Positions 9,007 through 20,436 are shown, counted from the stretch's first letter. The stretch is 64,000 bases of DNA from Eubacteriales bacterium (GCA_030536255.1 JAUNQI010000012.1:17240-81239), one strand, 5' to 3'. Numbers and translations are program-made. Notes: a model not told the origin generated them from the letters alone.

Positions 9007-10035
9007 ATGAAATATATTCTGCTCGGCAGCACAGGTCTGACCGTTACGCGCCCGGCAATGGGTTGTCTTCCTGTTCAGCGCTGCAATACGGATTATGCCA
9101 TTCAGCTTCTTCAGGCAGCATATGACGGCGGGATCCGTTATTTCGATACTGCAAACGCATATTCCGACAGCGAAAAGAAGATTGGGCTCGCCCTGTCCGA
9201 TGTCCGCAAAGATATTGTAATCTCAACGAAGTCCGGAGCCCGCGACAAAGCAACGGTTCTGTCTCATATTGAGAATAGCCTGAAAATGATGAAAACGGAT
9301 TATATCGATCTGTTCCAGTTTCATCAGGTAACATCTATGCCGGACCCGAATGATCCGAACGGAGCGTATGCTGCGGCACTTGAAGCAAAAGAGCGCGGCT
9401 GGATCCGGCACATCGGTTTTACCTCTCACAGGGTCAACATCGCCGAAGAATGTATTGCATCCGGCCTTTTTGAGACCTGTCAGTTTCCGTTCAGCTACAT
9501 TTCCGATGAAAGAGATATCGCTCTTGCAGAAAAATGCAAAAAAGCCGGGATGGGTTTCATTGCCATGAAAGGTCTTGCCGGAGGAATGCTGACGAATCCG
9601 CGCGCCTGCCATGCGTTTATGAATCAGTTTGACAATGTAGTTCCTATCTGGGGAATCCAGAAGCTTGAAGAGCTGAAGCAGTGGCTGGATGCCGCAGATG
9701 AAGATCCCACGCTCGATGAAGAGCTCTCCGCGGTGATCACCGGAGACCGCAAAGAGCTTGCTGGAAATTTCTGCCGCAGCTGCGGCTACTGCATGCCCTG
9801 CACTGTGGGGATTGAGATCATGAACTGTGCAAGAATGGATATGCTCCTCCGCCGTTCTCCCTGGCAGCAGTACATGAGCGATGAATGGTATAATAAAATG
9901 CAGAAAATAAATGACTGCATCAACTGCCGTCAGTGCGTAAGTAAATGCCCCTATGGCCTTGATCAGCCTTCCTTGCTGAAATATATGCTGAAGGATTACA
10001 ATGAATTCTACGCATCCCATAAGGATCTGGTCTGA
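9007..10035 (+). CDS. Aldo/keto reductase with C-terminal 4Fe-4S ferredoxin-like domain
   Basis: A 342-residue oxidoreductase. Residues 1 to about 255 form an aldo/keto reductase barrel (YFDTANAYSDSEKKIG with the catalytic Asp/Tyr region, then STKSG and FQFHQV). The C-terminus carries two cysteine clusters, CRSCGYCMPC and CINCRQCVSKCPYG, consistent with iron-sulfur binding, as in the 'predicted aldo/keto reductase of the ferredoxin-domain type' common in anaerobes. The ATG at 9007 is preferred because GGAG lies 9 nt upstream and overlaps the alternative TTG at 8992. The substrate is unknown. It converges on gapA and shares its terminator. Confidence 0.88.
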   Translation: MKYILLGSTGLTVTRPAMGCLPVQRCNTDYAIQLLQAAYDGGIRYFDTANAYSDSEKKIGLALSDVRKDIVISTKSGARDKATVLSHIENSLKMMKTDYIDLFQFHQVTSMPDPNDPNGAYAAALEAKERGWIRHIGFTSHRVNIAEECIASGLFETCQFPFSYISDERDIALAEKCKKAGMGFIAMKGLAGGMLTNPRACHAFMNQFDNVVPIWGIQKLEELKQWLDAADEDPTLDEELSAVITGDRKELAGNFCRSCGYCMPCTVGIEIMNCARMDMLLRRSPWQQYMSDEWYNKMQKINDCINCRQCVSKCPYGLDQPSLLKYMLKDYNEFYASHKDLV

Positions 10036-10094
10036 CTCTTCTCCCCGACTCAGGAAGCGAAACGAACCATCTTCCCGAATTACTGTCTATAACA

Positions 10095-10128
10095 AAATCC
10101 CTCTTTCCGAAAAGGGAAAGAGGGATTT
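10095..10128. terminator. Bidirectional terminator between the aldo/keto reductase gene and gapA
   Basis: A perfect 14-bp stem (arms 10095-10108 and 10115-10128, loop of six) lies between two converging genes with A/T-rich flanks on both sides. Confidence 0.8.
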
Positions 10129-10160
10129 GATTATATATTGATATCTTCTATTCGCAGAAA

Positions 10161-11228
<1,068 letters not shown>

Positions 11229-11323
11229 TCAGCGACTTTTTGCGGAAAACTCCACACAAAGCTTTACAATAATAACAAAAAATCCTGAAAAAATCAATAA
11301 GTTATGCTGAAATGGGCCCAAAA

Positions 11324-11362
11324 AATATTTGCTGAATTTTTACTAAAATTTCAGCAAATATT
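11324..11362 (-). terminator. AT-rich terminator downstream of the uridine-kinase-like gene
   Basis: An imperfect inverted repeat of about 17 bp (arms 11324-11340 and 11345-11362) is followed on the minus strand by a run of T. It probably ends the hemZ/kinase transcript. The rest of 11193-11405 holds the gap leader and no other gene I can see. Confidence 0.55.
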
Positions 11363-11405
11363 GGCTTATTTTTGTATATATTATACAATTTAATGTTTGA
11401 GCGTG

Positions 11406-12335
11406 TCAGTTGTCTTCTCGGTAGCCGATAAATTCTCTGAGCAGAGAATCCTCCGGCACATCCTTTTCATCGATCCGGCCGAAAAGCTGGAGCGCAGGGA
11501 GAACGCTTCTCAGCTCTTCATATCTTTCTATCCCTTCAGGAACAGTTCTGAAGAGCTCTGTTGCAGTTCCGTTCATAACCGCAAGCTCGCAGGGCATGGA
11601 TGTGTCAAACTGGTAATGCGCGCTGGTTCTGAACGGGGAGATGTAAAGCTTTTCTCCCCGGCGTACATTGGCCCACATTTTCATTGTTTCTTCGGCATCC
11701 GTGCCGCGGAAATTAAAATCTCTTACGGTTCGCCTTACAAGCCGGAACCAGGTCGATTTAAACACAGTCGAATCATTAAAGTTTACATTGCTTCTGGCAG
11801 AAACATACAAACGGAAGGCCTCATCGTGCATACCCGTAATCGCTCCGTTCAGGGCATGGATTCCTTCAAAAATACAGACTTCATCTTTCCCGAGCTTAAT
11901 GGATTTTGACGGCTCCGAAACACGCATTCTCCGGGAAAACTCATATTTCGGAACAAAAATACGCTTTCCTTCAGAGAGCTTTGTAAAGTGCTCATTAAGA
12001 AGTTCCATATCCAGGCACAAAGGAGACTCCAGATCATAATCTCCCTCCGCAGTTCGCGGGGTATCTTCTCCGACGGTCTTAAAATAATCATCCATACTCA
12101 CATAGTGAGTTTTGATTCCGCGGGTATTCAGCGCCTCGCTTATTTTTCTTGCTGTCGTAGTTTTTCCTGAGCCAGAGGGACCGGAAAGAAGAACAATGGG
12201 GCTGGCATGAAGATTATCCGCTATTTTCCCGGCTGCCTTATTTACCTTTTCATTATATTCCGCTTCACATTCTTCACAGAACCCTTTCGGATCGGAAACT
12301 GTCCTCAGATTAATATTATTCAGTTCATATGCCAT
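11406..12335 (-). CDS. Uridine kinase-like P-loop nucleoside kinase
   Basis: A 309-residue protein of the phosphoribulokinase/uridine kinase superfamily. The Walker A motif is GPSGSGKTT near residue 51, followed by the substrate-region motif YFKT and an FEGIHALN segment. It is longer than classical Udk (about 210) and resembles the long clostridial 'nucleoside kinase' group, so the exact substrate is open. The ATG at 12335 with AGGTGA 10 nt upstream is preferred over the in-frame GTG at 12344. It overlaps the hemZ stop by 11 nt, suggesting translational coupling. Confidence 0.75.
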   Translation of the reverse strand: MAYELNNINLRTVSDPKGFCEECEAEYNEKVNKAAGKIADNLHASPIVLLSGPSGSGKTTTARKISEALNTRGIKTHYVSMDDYFKTVGEDTPRTAEGDYDLESPLCLDMELLNEHFTKLSEGKRIFVPKYEFSRRMRVSEPSKSIKLGKDEVCIFEGIHALNGAITGMHDEAFRLYVSARSNVNFNDSTVFKSTWFRLVRRTVRDFNFRGTDAEETMKMWANVRRGEKLYISPFRTSAHYQFDTSMPCELAVMNGTATELFRTVPEGIERYEELRSVLPALQLFGRIDEKDVPEDSLLREFIGYREDN

Positions 12336-13812
12336 AGAAATCACCTATTTTAACCTTTTCCGAACATATTTTATCAATCTGTTCTATATATTCAAGAGGA
12401 TATTTCGGAGCCATGATCCGTATATTTTTTCCCTTGTCATTTCGGATCAGCTTCGTTGAACCTCCTCCGCCCATAGCAAGGATACTGCACAGTTCCTCCA
12501 TCATACAGATGTTATAAATATTGATATGGCCGGGCTTCATCCAGCCTGTATTTTCAAATCCCCCGGACATATTTTTCTGCCGGTAAAGATAATATGGAGA
12601 ATACCCGGATGCCCTCAAACCGGAATAAGCAGCATCCAGCATCTTGCCAACTTCAACCGCTTCCGGAATCTTTCCTCCGCTTAGCGTCAATCCGGAACCT
12701 TTTTTCAGAGAAAGTGTATGAACCGTAATATTCTCAGGCTCCAGAGAAAGTACTTTTTCCATGGTATATTCAAAGCCTGTCAGCGTGTCCGACGGGAGGC
12801 CGGCAATCAGATCCATATTTACGTCAAAGCCGCCGATTTTTCTGACTGCATCAAGCGCATCCAGAACATCCTTTGAGGTATGTCTTCTTCCTATCGCTTC
12901 CAGAACGCTGTCCTGCATTGTCTGTGGATTTACGGAAAGTCTGGTCACTCCATACTTTTTCAGAATAGCAAGCTTCTCTTCCGTAATGGTATCTGGTCTT
13001 CCAGCCTCCACCGTAAACTCCCGCAGATTGCTGAGATCAAATTCTCCTCTCAGGAGAGAGCAAAGCTCATCCAGCTGAGCGGCAGAAAGAGTGGTCGGAG
13101 TCCCGCCTCCGAAATATATGGAAACTACATTCAAACCGCACTGCCTCGCCTGTCTGGCCGTTTCTGCCACTTCTAGCCTGAGAGAAGCAAAAAAGCTGTC
13201 CATCAGCTTCAGGCTTTTCTCCACGGACTGACTGACAAAGCTGCAGTATGCACATCTTGTCGGACAGAACGGGATCCCGACATACAGGCAGATATCCGAG
13301 CTGCCAAGAAGTTTCTCTGTTTCAAGTGTCGCTTTTGAGGTTTCATAGCAAAGCTCCGCACGGACAGGTGTTACATCATACTGCTCCATAAACTGATGAA
13401 TTGAGCGGTCTTTACTGTCCCGGTCTGTGCAGCACTCATTTTCACGCATAATTGCACTCAACAGCTTTCCCGGCCGGACGCCGGTAAGTGATCCCCAGGG
13501 CTGAGGGGCCCTGCCTGATTTCATCACGGCCCGATATACTGCATTTTTAATGATAAACTGACACAATCTGTCCTTTTCCAGATCATCGGTCAGCTTGTCG
13601 GATCTCACAGAGGCTCTTCCGGTAAAAGCTGCATTTTCTTTCCGATACCGGCATACAGAAGTGGTATAAACATTCCCAAAACGAAGGCTTATCCGCATAT
13701 GATCCGAATCTTTACCGTCACTGACATATTCCGGGCGTTCTCCGGGAAAAAGAGTAGAAAGCATCTGCTCTACGGCATATTTATAATGATGACCGCTGAA
13801 TATCAGTTTCAT
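12325..13812 (-). CDS. hemZ: Coproporphyrinogen dehydrogenase-like radical SAM protein HemZ
   Basis: A 495-residue HemZ/HemN-type radical SAM enzyme. The cluster motif is CPTRCAYC (CX3CX2C) after LYVGIPF, followed by YFGGGTPTTL and NMDLIAGLP, all typical of the HemN family. B. subtilis HemZ has nearly the same length and an N-terminal extension like this one. HemZ enzymes are linked to anaerobic coproporphyrinogen III oxidation, though relatives include heme chaperones, and no other heme gene is in this window. The ATG at 13812 has GGAGT 7 nt upstream; an in-frame ATG at 13830 is the alternative. Confidence 0.85.
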   Translation of the reverse strand: MKLIFSGHHYKYAVEQMLSTLFPGERPEYVSDGKDSDHMRISLRFGNVYTTSVCRYRKENAAFTGRASVRSDKLTDDLEKDRLCQFIIKNAVYRAVMKSGRAPQPWGSLTGVRPGKLLSAIMRENECCTDRDSKDRSIHQFMEQYDVTPVRAELCYETSKATLETEKLLGSSDICLYVGIPFCPTRCAYCSFVSQSVEKSLKLMDSFFASLRLEVAETARQARQCGLNVVSIYFGGGTPTTLSAAQLDELCSLLRGEFDLSNLREFTVEAGRPDTITEEKLAILKKYGVTRLSVNPQTMQDSVLEAIGRRHTSKDVLDALDAVRKIGGFDVNMDLIAGLPSDTLTGFEYTMEKVLSLEPENITVHTLSLKKGSGLTLSGGKIPEAVEVGKMLDAAYSGLRASGYSPYYLYRQKNMSGGFENTGWMKPGHINIYNICMMEELCSILAMGGGGSTKLIRNDKGKNIRIMAPKYPLEYIEQIDKICSEKVKIGDFYGI

Positions 13813-13972
13813 TTTTTGACTCCGTGCCATTCTGGCTGAAAATATTCTGCTAAATAATCCGGAAAAAAGCTTGACTTATTAATAAAAAGATAGTATCTTA
13901 ATTAATTTTTATTTGCAATTATAGAATAAATGGTGTAATATTTAATTAATATTAGAATGAGGTAGGTTGTGA

Positions 13973-14464
13973 ATGTATTCTGTAGGAGAAAAAATTATAT
14001 ATGGCGAAAACGGCGTATGTACCGTTGAAGCGATTGCTCCTCTCGGAATGTCTGGAACAGCCACAGACAAGCTGTACTACCATCTGCGTCCGCTGATCGG
14101 TTCCGGGATGTATTTCTCCCCGATCGATTCCAATGCTTTTATGCGTCCGGTCATCACTCGTGAAGAGGCAGAAGCGCTCATTGATTCCATACCGTCCATT
14201 GAACCGGCAGTGTGTATGGACAGCCGTTTCAATCATGTCGATGCATTCTATAAAGAAATATTCAAGCTGCACACACCGGAGGCCCTCGTTTCAATCATCA
14301 AGGGATTGAAGCTCAGAGCCATGGAGAAAAAAACGAAAAGCTCAAAAGCGGAATCTTCAATGAAAAGAGCCAAAGAAATGCTGTACGGCGAGATCAGCGT
14401 TGCATTGGGGATTGCCTATAACGAAGTTGAAAAATACATACTTGAGAGAAGCGGCGAGGCCTGA
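13973..14464 (+). CDS. CarD/CdnL family transcriptional regulator
   Basis: A 163-residue CarD-like protein: an N-terminal Tudor-like RNA-polymerase-interacting domain (MYSVGEKIIYGENGVCTVEAI) and a helical C-terminal domain with RAKEMLYGEISVALGI. Relatives bind the RNA polymerase beta subunit and stabilise open complexes at promoters. The GAGGTAGG sequence upstream sets the start. It stands between the divergent hemZ and the convergent ispE. Confidence 0.85.
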   Translation: MYSVGEKIIYGENGVCTVEAIAPLGMSGTATDKLYYHLRPLIGSGMYFSPIDSNAFMRPVITREEAEALIDSIPSIEPAVCMDSRFNHVDAFYKEIFKLHTPEALVSIIKGLKLRAMEKKTKSSKAESSMKRAKEMLYGEISVALGIAYNEVEKYILERSGEA

Positions 14465-14487
14465 TTTTCAGTCCCGCCGTTTTCTGT

Positions 14488-15351
14488 TTAAATCTGTTTT
14501 CCGACAGGCTCCGCGCAGACGCAGAAGCCGTAGTCCTTTTCAAGCTGAGAACATACAGCGTATGCTTCCTCCGCATCCGTAAAAATGCCGAATACCGCAG
14601 ACCCTGTACCCGTCATCACAGCTCCTTCAGCCCCGCCGCTTAGAAGCTTCTGTTTGATTTCCGTTACTGTTCTCATTCTTCTGTCAGGAACATCTTCAAA
14701 AACATTATACAATCTCCGGCAGATCTGTTTCAGGTCTCCGTTTTCCAGCGCTGAAATAATACCTGCCGTATCCGGATGCGAGCGAAGCTTTATCCTGTCA
14801 AGAGCTTTGAAAAGCTCCGGAGTTGAAATTGAAAACTCCGGCTTGCAGATCACAAACGTGCATTCCGGAATTTCCGGAAGGGAAGTAAGGATTTCTCCTC
14901 TTCCTTCCGCCAGAGCAGTACCGCCCAAAACACAGAACGGAACATCAGATCCCGTTCTCTCCGCAACTTTCAGAAGCTCTTCCGGACTCAAAGCGTTTCC
15001 GTAATATCTGTTTAAAGCACGAATAACAGCCGCAGCATCCGTTGAACCGCCAGCCATTCCGGCTCCAACCGGGATGGCTTTTCTGATGGAAATGACAGCT
15101 CCGGCAGACCGGTTATCCAGCGCTTCAAAATACAGTCCGGCAGCTTTCACAGCAAGATTTTTTTCGTCGGAAGGGATGTACTTCAGGTTTGACTTTGCAA
15201 AAACTTTTCCGCTGCTGTTTATCTCGATTTCAATATCATCACAAAGAGAAACAGCCTGCATGACCATGATCATGTCATGATATCCGTCCGGACGCGGCTT
15301 TGAAACATCAAGAGATATATTCAGTTTTGCGCAGGCTTTTTCAGTAATCAT
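14488..15351 (-). CDS. ispE: 4-diphosphocytidyl-2-C-methyl-D-erythritol kinase
   Basis: A 287-residue GHMP kinase of the non-mevalonate isoprenoid pathway, phosphorylating CDP-methylerythritol in the cytoplasm. Motifs are the N-terminal AKLNISLDV with RPDGYHD, the GHMP ATP loop PVGAGMAGGSTDAAA near residue 93, and the C-terminal GAVMTGTGSAVFG. Length is normal. It overlaps the preceding small membrane-protein gene by 4 nt and is last of a three-gene unit. Confidence 0.95.
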   Translation of the reverse strand: MITEKACAKLNISLDVSKPRPDGYHDMIMVMQAVSLCDDIEIEINSSGKVFAKSNLKYIPSDEKNLAVKAAGLYFEALDNRSAGAVISIRKAIPVGAGMAGGSTDAAAVIRALNRYYGNALSPEELLKVAERTGSDVPFCVLGGTALAEGRGEILTSLPEIPECTFVICKPEFSISTPELFKALDRIKLRSHPDTAGIISALENGDLKQICRRLYNVFEDVPDRRMRTVTEIKQKLLSGGAEGAVMTGTGSAVFGIFTDAEEAYAVCSQLEKDYGFCVCAEPVGKQI

Positions 15352-15557
15352 GCAAACATCTCAAGGATCAGGCCCTTTAATTGATCAAAATACTGGCTGT
15401 ACAGGGACAGCGTACTCTCTATCTGAAATTTATCATCGATCACAGAGAATATTCTGGAATAATCCGCACCGGTAAGGACTCCGACTCCAATACAGATAAG
15501 ACCGAGAATAAAAACTGTCAGGATAACGATTCCGATTATTTTCCAGCTCTTTTTCAT
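15348..15557 (-). CDS. Small single-pass membrane protein
   Basis: A 69-residue protein with one hydrophobic segment (residues about 5-30, IIGIVILTVFILGLICIGVG) and a short acidic tail. The start at 15557 shares a base with the stop of the upstream gene (TAATG), and its own stop overlaps the ispE start by 4 nt, so the three genes are translationally coupled. I recognise no family. Confidence 0.65.
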   Translation of the reverse strand: MKKSWKIIGIVILTVFILGLICIGVGVLTGADYSRIFSVIDDKFQIESTLSLYSQYFDQLKGLILEMFA

Positions 15558-16696
15558 TATTTCCCGCCTCCCGAAGTGCAAAATTTGCCGCCCAGACGAA
15601 TAGCGGAATTAATAAGACTGACGATGGCGCCGCCAATAAACCAAATGAAAGCCCAAAGAGCGCAGAGCGCAACCGCAATTACTACCAAAGCGCCGCCAAG
15701 AACCACCATAATATCTGCAAAAACAGCAAATCCTCCGAACGCAGTTGTTATTGCCTGGAAGCCGATCACTATCAATATAAGCGATATGGCAAGACAAAGA
15801 ATTGCCGGAATCAGAAGCAGCAGTACTCCGATTGCCGTAAGCGGAACAGCAAGAATGATATACAAAATAAGAAGAGGAACTGATATTTCGCCTGCAGATT
15901 CTTCCCGGGAAGCATTCGTATCGGCGTCCTTTTTCTCTTGTACCGGTCTGTCTCTCCAGGTACGGATTTCTTCCTGCACCGGGACAGATTTCGGAACATC
16001 GGAATTCTGCAGATTTTCCTTTTCGGAGTCAGCAAACGCAGCCATATATTCATTAATACGATTGCTGCGATCCTCGTCACTGAGATTTTCATTCAGATCA
16101 TAAGACGGAGCAGGGTAATCCGTCTCAGAGGACTCTTGCGGCTCAGAAAAAGTCTCGTATCCTTCCTCTTCATCTGCTGCCCGGTCATATAAATCTTCTT
16201 CCTTATCTTCACCAAAAACAGGAAACTCCGCTACTGCAAAAGAAAACGGATCGTCAGAACGATTATTCTGATTATCTTCCGGCTCTGATTCTTCAAAATC
16301 GGCAGGTGCATCCTGATTTTCCGGCTCCGATTCTGTATAATCGGAGTCATTCCATGCCCCGGAATAATTGACTGTAGGGAAAAGCTCCGAAGCTTTTTCA
16401 GATATCTCGCTGATGGCCCTCACAAAGCGCGGCGTTTCCAGAGAATCAACGTCCGCATCGCCGTCTCCCGTTTTGCTTCTTACTGCCAAATCGCGCTCTT
16501 TTGCATTATAAGTGCGCGCAATAACTACAGCCTGACGTGTAGGAGACACGAGAAGCTTCAGGAGTTCTTCCGGATCATCCGTCCGGTCAAACATTTCACC
16601 ATACATGGAAAGAGCGGTCTGTCTGTCCTCGTCATACATAAACGTCAGAAGTCTTCCGAGTTCAGCCAGGAATTTACGCTTTTCTATATTGATCAC
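15557..16696 (-). CDS. Membrane protein of unknown function with acidic linker
   Basis: A 379-residue protein. Residues 1 to about 75 form a helical domain ([20 protein letters not shown]), residues about 95-255 are a low-complexity, strongly acidic linker rich in Glu, Asp, Ser and Asn, and residues about 265-360 hold three to four hydrophobic helices. The head resembles clostridial DUF1700-like membrane regulators only in layout, so I do not assign it. It is first in the unit with the small membrane protein and ispE. Confidence 0.65.
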   Translation of the reverse strand: MINIEKRKFLAELGRLLTFMYDEDRQTALSMYGEMFDRTDDPEELLKLLVSPTRQAVVIARTYNAKERDLAVRSKTGDGDADVDSLETPRFVRAISEISEKASELFPTVNYSGAWNDSDYTESEPENQDAPADFEESEPEDNQNNRSDDPFSFAVAEFPVFGEDKEEDLYDRAADEEEGYETFSEPQESSETDYPAPSYDLNENLSDEDRSNRINEYMAAFADSEKENLQNSDVPKSVPVQEEIRTWRDRPVQEKKDADTNASREESAGEISVPLLILYIILAVPLTAIGVLLLLIPAILCLAISLILIVIGFQAITTAFGGFAVFADIMVVLGGALVVIAVALCALWAFIWFIGGAIVSLINSAIRLGGKFCTSGGGK

Positions 16697-16858
16697 CTCT
16701 CAGGATTAGTAAACATAATAATACATTTATATTATATATTTTCACTTTATAAAGGTCAAGCGGAATTGACAAATACACTCTGTAAATATATAATCGATCA
16801 GTGTGTTTTCAGCACAAATAAAAAAGTGGGGACAAGGGTCCCGGCGAAAGGAATTACT

Positions 16859-18295
16859 ATGGCAAAAGATAAAAAAGTTGAACAGATCACCGATATGGAA
16901 GTCGATTTCGCCCAATGGTTTACCGATGTATGCATCAAAGCAGAGCTCGTTGACTACTCCGGCGTAAAAGGCTGTTTTATTATGCGTCCTTACGGCTACG
17001 CTATCTGGGAAAACATCCAGCGCATACTTGACGGGATGTTCAAGCGTGACGGGCATGAGAATGTAGCAATGCCCATGCTAATCCCTGAAAGCCTTCTGCA
17101 GAAAGAAAAGGATCATGTTGAAGGGTTTGCTCCTGAATGCGCATGGGTAACCGTAGGAGGTCAGGAAGAGCTGCCCGAAAGACTCTGCATCCGTCCGACA
17201 TCCGAAACTTTATTCTGCGACCACTGGAGTCACGTGCTCCATTCCTGGAGAGATCTCCCGATGCTGTATAACCAATGGTGCTCTGTTCTACGTTGGGAAA
17301 AGACGACCAGACCTTTCCTTCGCGGAAGAGAATTTCTCTGGCAGGAAGGTCATACGCTCCATGCAACCGAGGAAGAGGCCCGCAAAGAGACTCTTCAGCA
17401 GCTTGAAGTATATGCTGATCTGTGTGAAAACTATCTCGCCATGCCGGTTATTCGCGGAAACAAGACCGACAAGGAGAAGTTTGCCGGGGCTGTCAATACA
17501 TATACGATTGAGTGCATGATGCATGACAAAAAGGCGCTTCAGTCCGGTACCAGCCATTACTTCGGAGACGGATTTGCCAAGCAGTTTGATATCACCTTTA
17601 CCGACAAGGATAATCAGCAGAAGCATCCGTTCCAGACTTCCTGGGGGCTCTCCACCAGAATTATCGGCGGTATCATTATGACCCACGGCGACAACTCCGG
17701 TCTTGTGCTTCCTCCTGAGATTGCTCCTGTTCAGGTTATTGTTGTTCCCGTTGCTCAGCATAAAGAAGGTGTTCTTGATGCGGCAAATTCTCTTTATGCA
17801 AGGCTGAAAGCTGCCGGTATCCGCGTAAAGATTGACGACAGTGATAACAGTCTCGGCTGGAAATGTGCTCAGTATGAGATGAAGGGCGTTCCTCTCCGCG
17901 TTGAAATCGGTCCCAAGGATATTGAGAACGGTGCATGCATGGCTGTAAGACGTGATAACGGTGAAAAGATTCCCGTTTCCCTTTCTGAGCTGGAATCCCG
18001 CATTCCTGAACTCCTCAAAACCGTTCAGGCCGGTCTTTACGAAAAGGCAAAGAAGAATCTTGATGATAATATCTATGAAGCCCATTCTCTTGAAGAAGCC
18101 AAAGAGCTTCAGGAAAAGAACGGTGGCTTCATAAAGACAATGTGGTGCGGGGACCTTGCCTGCGAGATGGCAATGAAAGAACAGGCCGGTATGTCCTCCA
18201 GATGTATCCCCTTTAAGCAGGAAAAGCTCGGCAGCGTATGCGCATGCTGCGGAAAACCTGCGGATACCATGATCTACTGGGGTATCGCATACTAA
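16859..18295 (+). CDS. proS: Prolyl-tRNA synthetase, eukaryote/archaeon-like type
   Basis: A 478-residue class II aminoacyl-tRNA synthetase charging tRNA-Pro. Motif 2/3 elements include [30 protein letters not shown], and [18 protein letters not shown], followed by an anticodon-binding domain and a C-terminal cysteine-containing tail. This short form without the editing insertion is the archaeal-type ProRS found in many Firmicutes. The ATG at 16859 is preceded by AAAGGA; the ORF runs further upstream but lacks support there. The leader has a short hairpin (about 16828-16842) but no T-box I can recognise. Confidence 0.95.
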   Translation: MAKDKKVEQITDMEVDFAQWFTDVCIKAELVDYSGVKGCFIMRPYGYAIWENIQRILDGMFKRDGHENVAMPMLIPESLLQKEKDHVEGFAPECAWVTVGGQEELPERLCIRPTSETLFCDHWSHVLHSWRDLPMLYNQWCSVLRWEKTTRPFLRGREFLWQEGHTLHATEEEARKETLQQLEVYADLCENYLAMPVIRGNKTDKEKFAGAVNTYTIECMMHDKKALQSGTSHYFGDGFAKQFDITFTDKDNQQKHPFQTSWGLSTRIIGGIIMTHGDNSGLVLPPEIAPVQVIVVPVAQHKEGVLDAANSLYARLKAAGIRVKIDDSDNSLGWKCAQYEMKGVPLRVEIGPKDIENGACMAVRRDNGEKIPVSLSELESRIPELLKTVQAGLYEKAKKNLDDNIYEAHSLEEAKELQEKNGGFIKTMWCGDLACEMAMKEQAGMSSRCIPFKQEKLGSVCACCGKPADTMIYWGIAY

Positions 18296-18348
18296 TCCTC
18301 AATAAGCATCCATAAGATTCTGAGTCTTTCAAATCGGAAAAATTTCAT

Positions 18349-18389
18349 AAAGGAAGTCCGGAAACCTGCAAGGTCTCCGGACTTCCTTT
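18349..18389 (+). terminator. Intrinsic terminator after proS
   Basis: A stem of about 18 bp with one mismatch (arms 18350-18367 and 18371-18388) is followed by TTTATT. It sits between proS and the converging HD-domain gene. Confidence 0.8.
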
Positions 18390-18412
18390 ATTCCGCACTT
18401 CCTGCGATGTAT

Positions 18413-19066
18413 TCAAAATAAACTGCTGTCAGATTCATCAAGATATGCCGCAAGGATATCTGCACAATTCAGAAGGGCTGCAAGAGGATAAAGATTGAAA
18501 GCATTTCCAACCGTTGCAGACCCGCCCTTGAATGTATCATCACTGAAGCCCATATGCCAGCGGATACTCATGCGTTCTTCATCACTAAGCCACATAAATT
18601 TTTCTATCAGTACTACCGATTTTTCTCCATGACCGTAGGGGAAGTTGTCCTCGATTCTGTAATACGGCACTGTTTCCCAGATAAAATCCCCTCTTGAGTC
18701 GTGTTTAATTTCCCACTTGGTTGCTGTCCGGATTTTATCTGGGGCATATGTTTTCTGATTTCTGAAATCCTCAATATAAAAGTCTGTTTTGCAGACATCA
18801 TGAAGAAGACCAACAATAGCGAGCCTTTCTTCTTCCTCAGAAGTCAGCGGAAGCTTTTTTTCCTCTGAATAGAGTTTGTGCAGACGTTCATATACATGAA
18901 TACTGTGAACACAGAGTCCCTCCGGTTCCGCCAGATGAAATCTCGTGCTTGCAGGTGCAGAAAAAAAGTCGCTCTGCATGAGCCACTCAAGGAGTTCTTC
19001 ACTTCCCTCACGCTTTATATTATTTCTGAAGTATTCCGTAAAAATATCTTTCGGGCTTCTGTCCAT
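18413..19066 (-). CDS. HD-domain hydrolase-like protein
   Basis: A 217-residue protein with an HD-type metal-binding arrangement: His in CVHSIHVYERL, the doublet in GLLHDVCKTDFY, a further His in WHMGFSDD and an Asp in LLNCADILAAYLDE. HD proteins are usually phosphohydrolases acting on nucleotides. Similar short HD proteins are common in Clostridia and some are phage-related; the substrate cannot be given. It is a single gene on the minus strand. Confidence 0.75.
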   Translation of the reverse strand: MDRSPKDIFTEYFRNNIKREGSEELLEWLMQSDFFSAPASTRFHLAEPEGLCVHSIHVYERLHKLYSEEKKLPLTSEEEERLAIVGLLHDVCKTDFYIEDFRNQKTYAPDKIRTATKWEIKHDSRGDFIWETVPYYRIEDNFPYGHGEKSVVLIEKFMWLSDEERMSIRWHMGFSDDTFKGGSATVGNAFNLYPLAALLNCADILAAYLDESDSSLF

Positions 19067-19147
19067 AATTTTCTTTTATATTTCCTTTCAAAGCAACCGT
19101 AATTTTCTGATAGTATTTTACTATTATTGTTTTCAAAATACAATACT

Positions 19148-19190
19148 ACCCCGCAGAATGAGAACTTCTACTGTGAACATCCTGCAGGGT
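19148..19190 (+). terminator. Possible terminator-like hairpin in an empty intergenic region
   Basis: Arms 19148-19156 and 19182-19190 pair with one mismatch and are followed by a T-run on the plus strand. No plus-strand gene precedes it in 19067-19306, so its purpose is unclear. Confidence 0.35.
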
Positions 19191-19306
19191 TGATTTTTTA
19201 TCAGCACTGTCTTATAATTTTAATGTTTAGCGATTAAATACTGCTGAACGGTTCATGAAATACACAGAAAAGCATATATTCTATATCAATTGAAAAGGCG
19301 ATCATC

Positions 19307-20431
19307 ATGGAGCATTATCTTGACAACGCAGCGACAACAAAGACCTGTCCTGAAGCGATTGAGGCTGCGGTCAGTGTTATGAATAATATCTACGGCAATC
19401 CTTCCTCCACTCATACGAAAGGCCGCGAAGCTAAAAAATATCTGGCAGAGTGCCGAAAAGATGTATCTCTCGCTCTAGGTGCAAAACCGGAGGAAATCGT
19501 ATTCACATCCTGCGGCTCGGAAAGCGACAACTGGGCGCTGATTTCTGGAGCAGAGCTAATGAAACGCAAGGGAAAGCATATTATCAGTTCCATGGCCGAA
19601 CATGATGCCATACGGAAAACGCTCGATAAGCTTGAAAGCTCCGGATTTGAAGTAACCAGGCTGAAACCGGATTCCTTCGGCGGGATCGCTCCGGAAGCTG
19701 TGCAGGAAGCTCTCAGAGAGGATACCGTTCTTGTTTCTCTGATGATGGTCAACAATGAAACCGGAGCTGTTACGGACATCAAAGCGGTTTCTGATTTGCT
19801 TAAGAAAAGCGGTTCCCACGCTCTTCTTCATACGGACGCCGTTCAGGGATTCATGAAGGTGTCTTTTAAAGCTTCCTCACTCGGCGCGGATATGATCAGT
19901 ATCAGCGGTCATAAAATTCACGCAGTGAAGGGGATCGGTGCCTTATATATAAGAAACGGTCTGAACTTAAAGCCTTTTATCTGCGGAGGCGAACAGGAAT
20001 CTGGCCGCCGGGCGGGAACAGAAGCTCTCCCGCAGATTGCCGCATTTGCCGCAGCATGCCGGCTTGACCCGCGTATTGATTATATGCAGTCTGTTAAGGA
20101 AGCGCTCATTTCCCGGCTCACGGCCTCAATTCCGGAGCTTCAGTACCTTGAAACAGCAGCTCCTCATATTCTCAGCATTTCCATGCCCGGCTGGCGCAGT
20201 GAAGTTCTGATGAATTATCTCGAGGCCAAAAATATATATGTATCAAAAAGCTCCGCATGCAAGCAGGGAAAACGCAGCCATGTGCTTGATGCCGCCGGTC
20301 TGAAAAGCGAAGTGATCGACGGAGCCCTGCGCATCGGAATCTCTCGATATACCACCGACGAGGATATTTCAGCCCTGACGGAAGGGCTGTGTGAATGCAG
20401 AAAGCTCAGCCACAGAGAAGTGAAAGGATGA
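19307..20431 (+). CDS. Cysteine desulfurase (NifS/IscS-like)
   Basis: A 374-residue class V aminotransferase-fold PLP enzyme that removes sulfur from cysteine as an enzyme persulfide. It begins YLDNAATTKT, has His99 (MAEHDAI), PLP-lysine Lys203 (ISGHKIHAVKG), and catalytic Cys318 in SSACKQGKRS on the mobile loop. No scaffold protein or ThiI gene is adjacent, so whether it serves Fe-S clusters or tRNA thiolation is open. The mazG start lies 5 nt after its stop. Confidence 0.88.
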   Translation: MEHYLDNAATTKTCPEAIEAAVSVMNNIYGNPSSTHTKGREAKKYLAECRKDVSLALGAKPEEIVFTSCGSESDNWALISGAELMKRKGKHIISSMAEHDAIRKTLDKLESSGFEVTRLKPDSFGGIAPEAVQEALREDTVLVSLMMVNNETGAVTDIKAVSDLLKKSGSHALLHTDAVQGFMKVSFKASSLGADMISISGHKIHAVKGIGALYIRNGLNLKPFICGGEQESGRRAGTEALPQIAAFAAACRLDPRIDYMQSVKEALISRLTASIPELQYLETAAPHILSISMPGWRSEVLMNYLEAKNIYVSKSSACKQGKRSHVLDAAGLKSEVIDGALRIGISRYTTDEDISALTEGLCECRKLSHREVKG

Positions 20432-20436
20432 TCGAT

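Noticed and set aside
16828..16842. GGGAC/GTCCC hairpin before proS as a possible T-box
   Set aside because: No specifier loop, no T-box core sequence and no terminator were found, so it is only a short hairpin.
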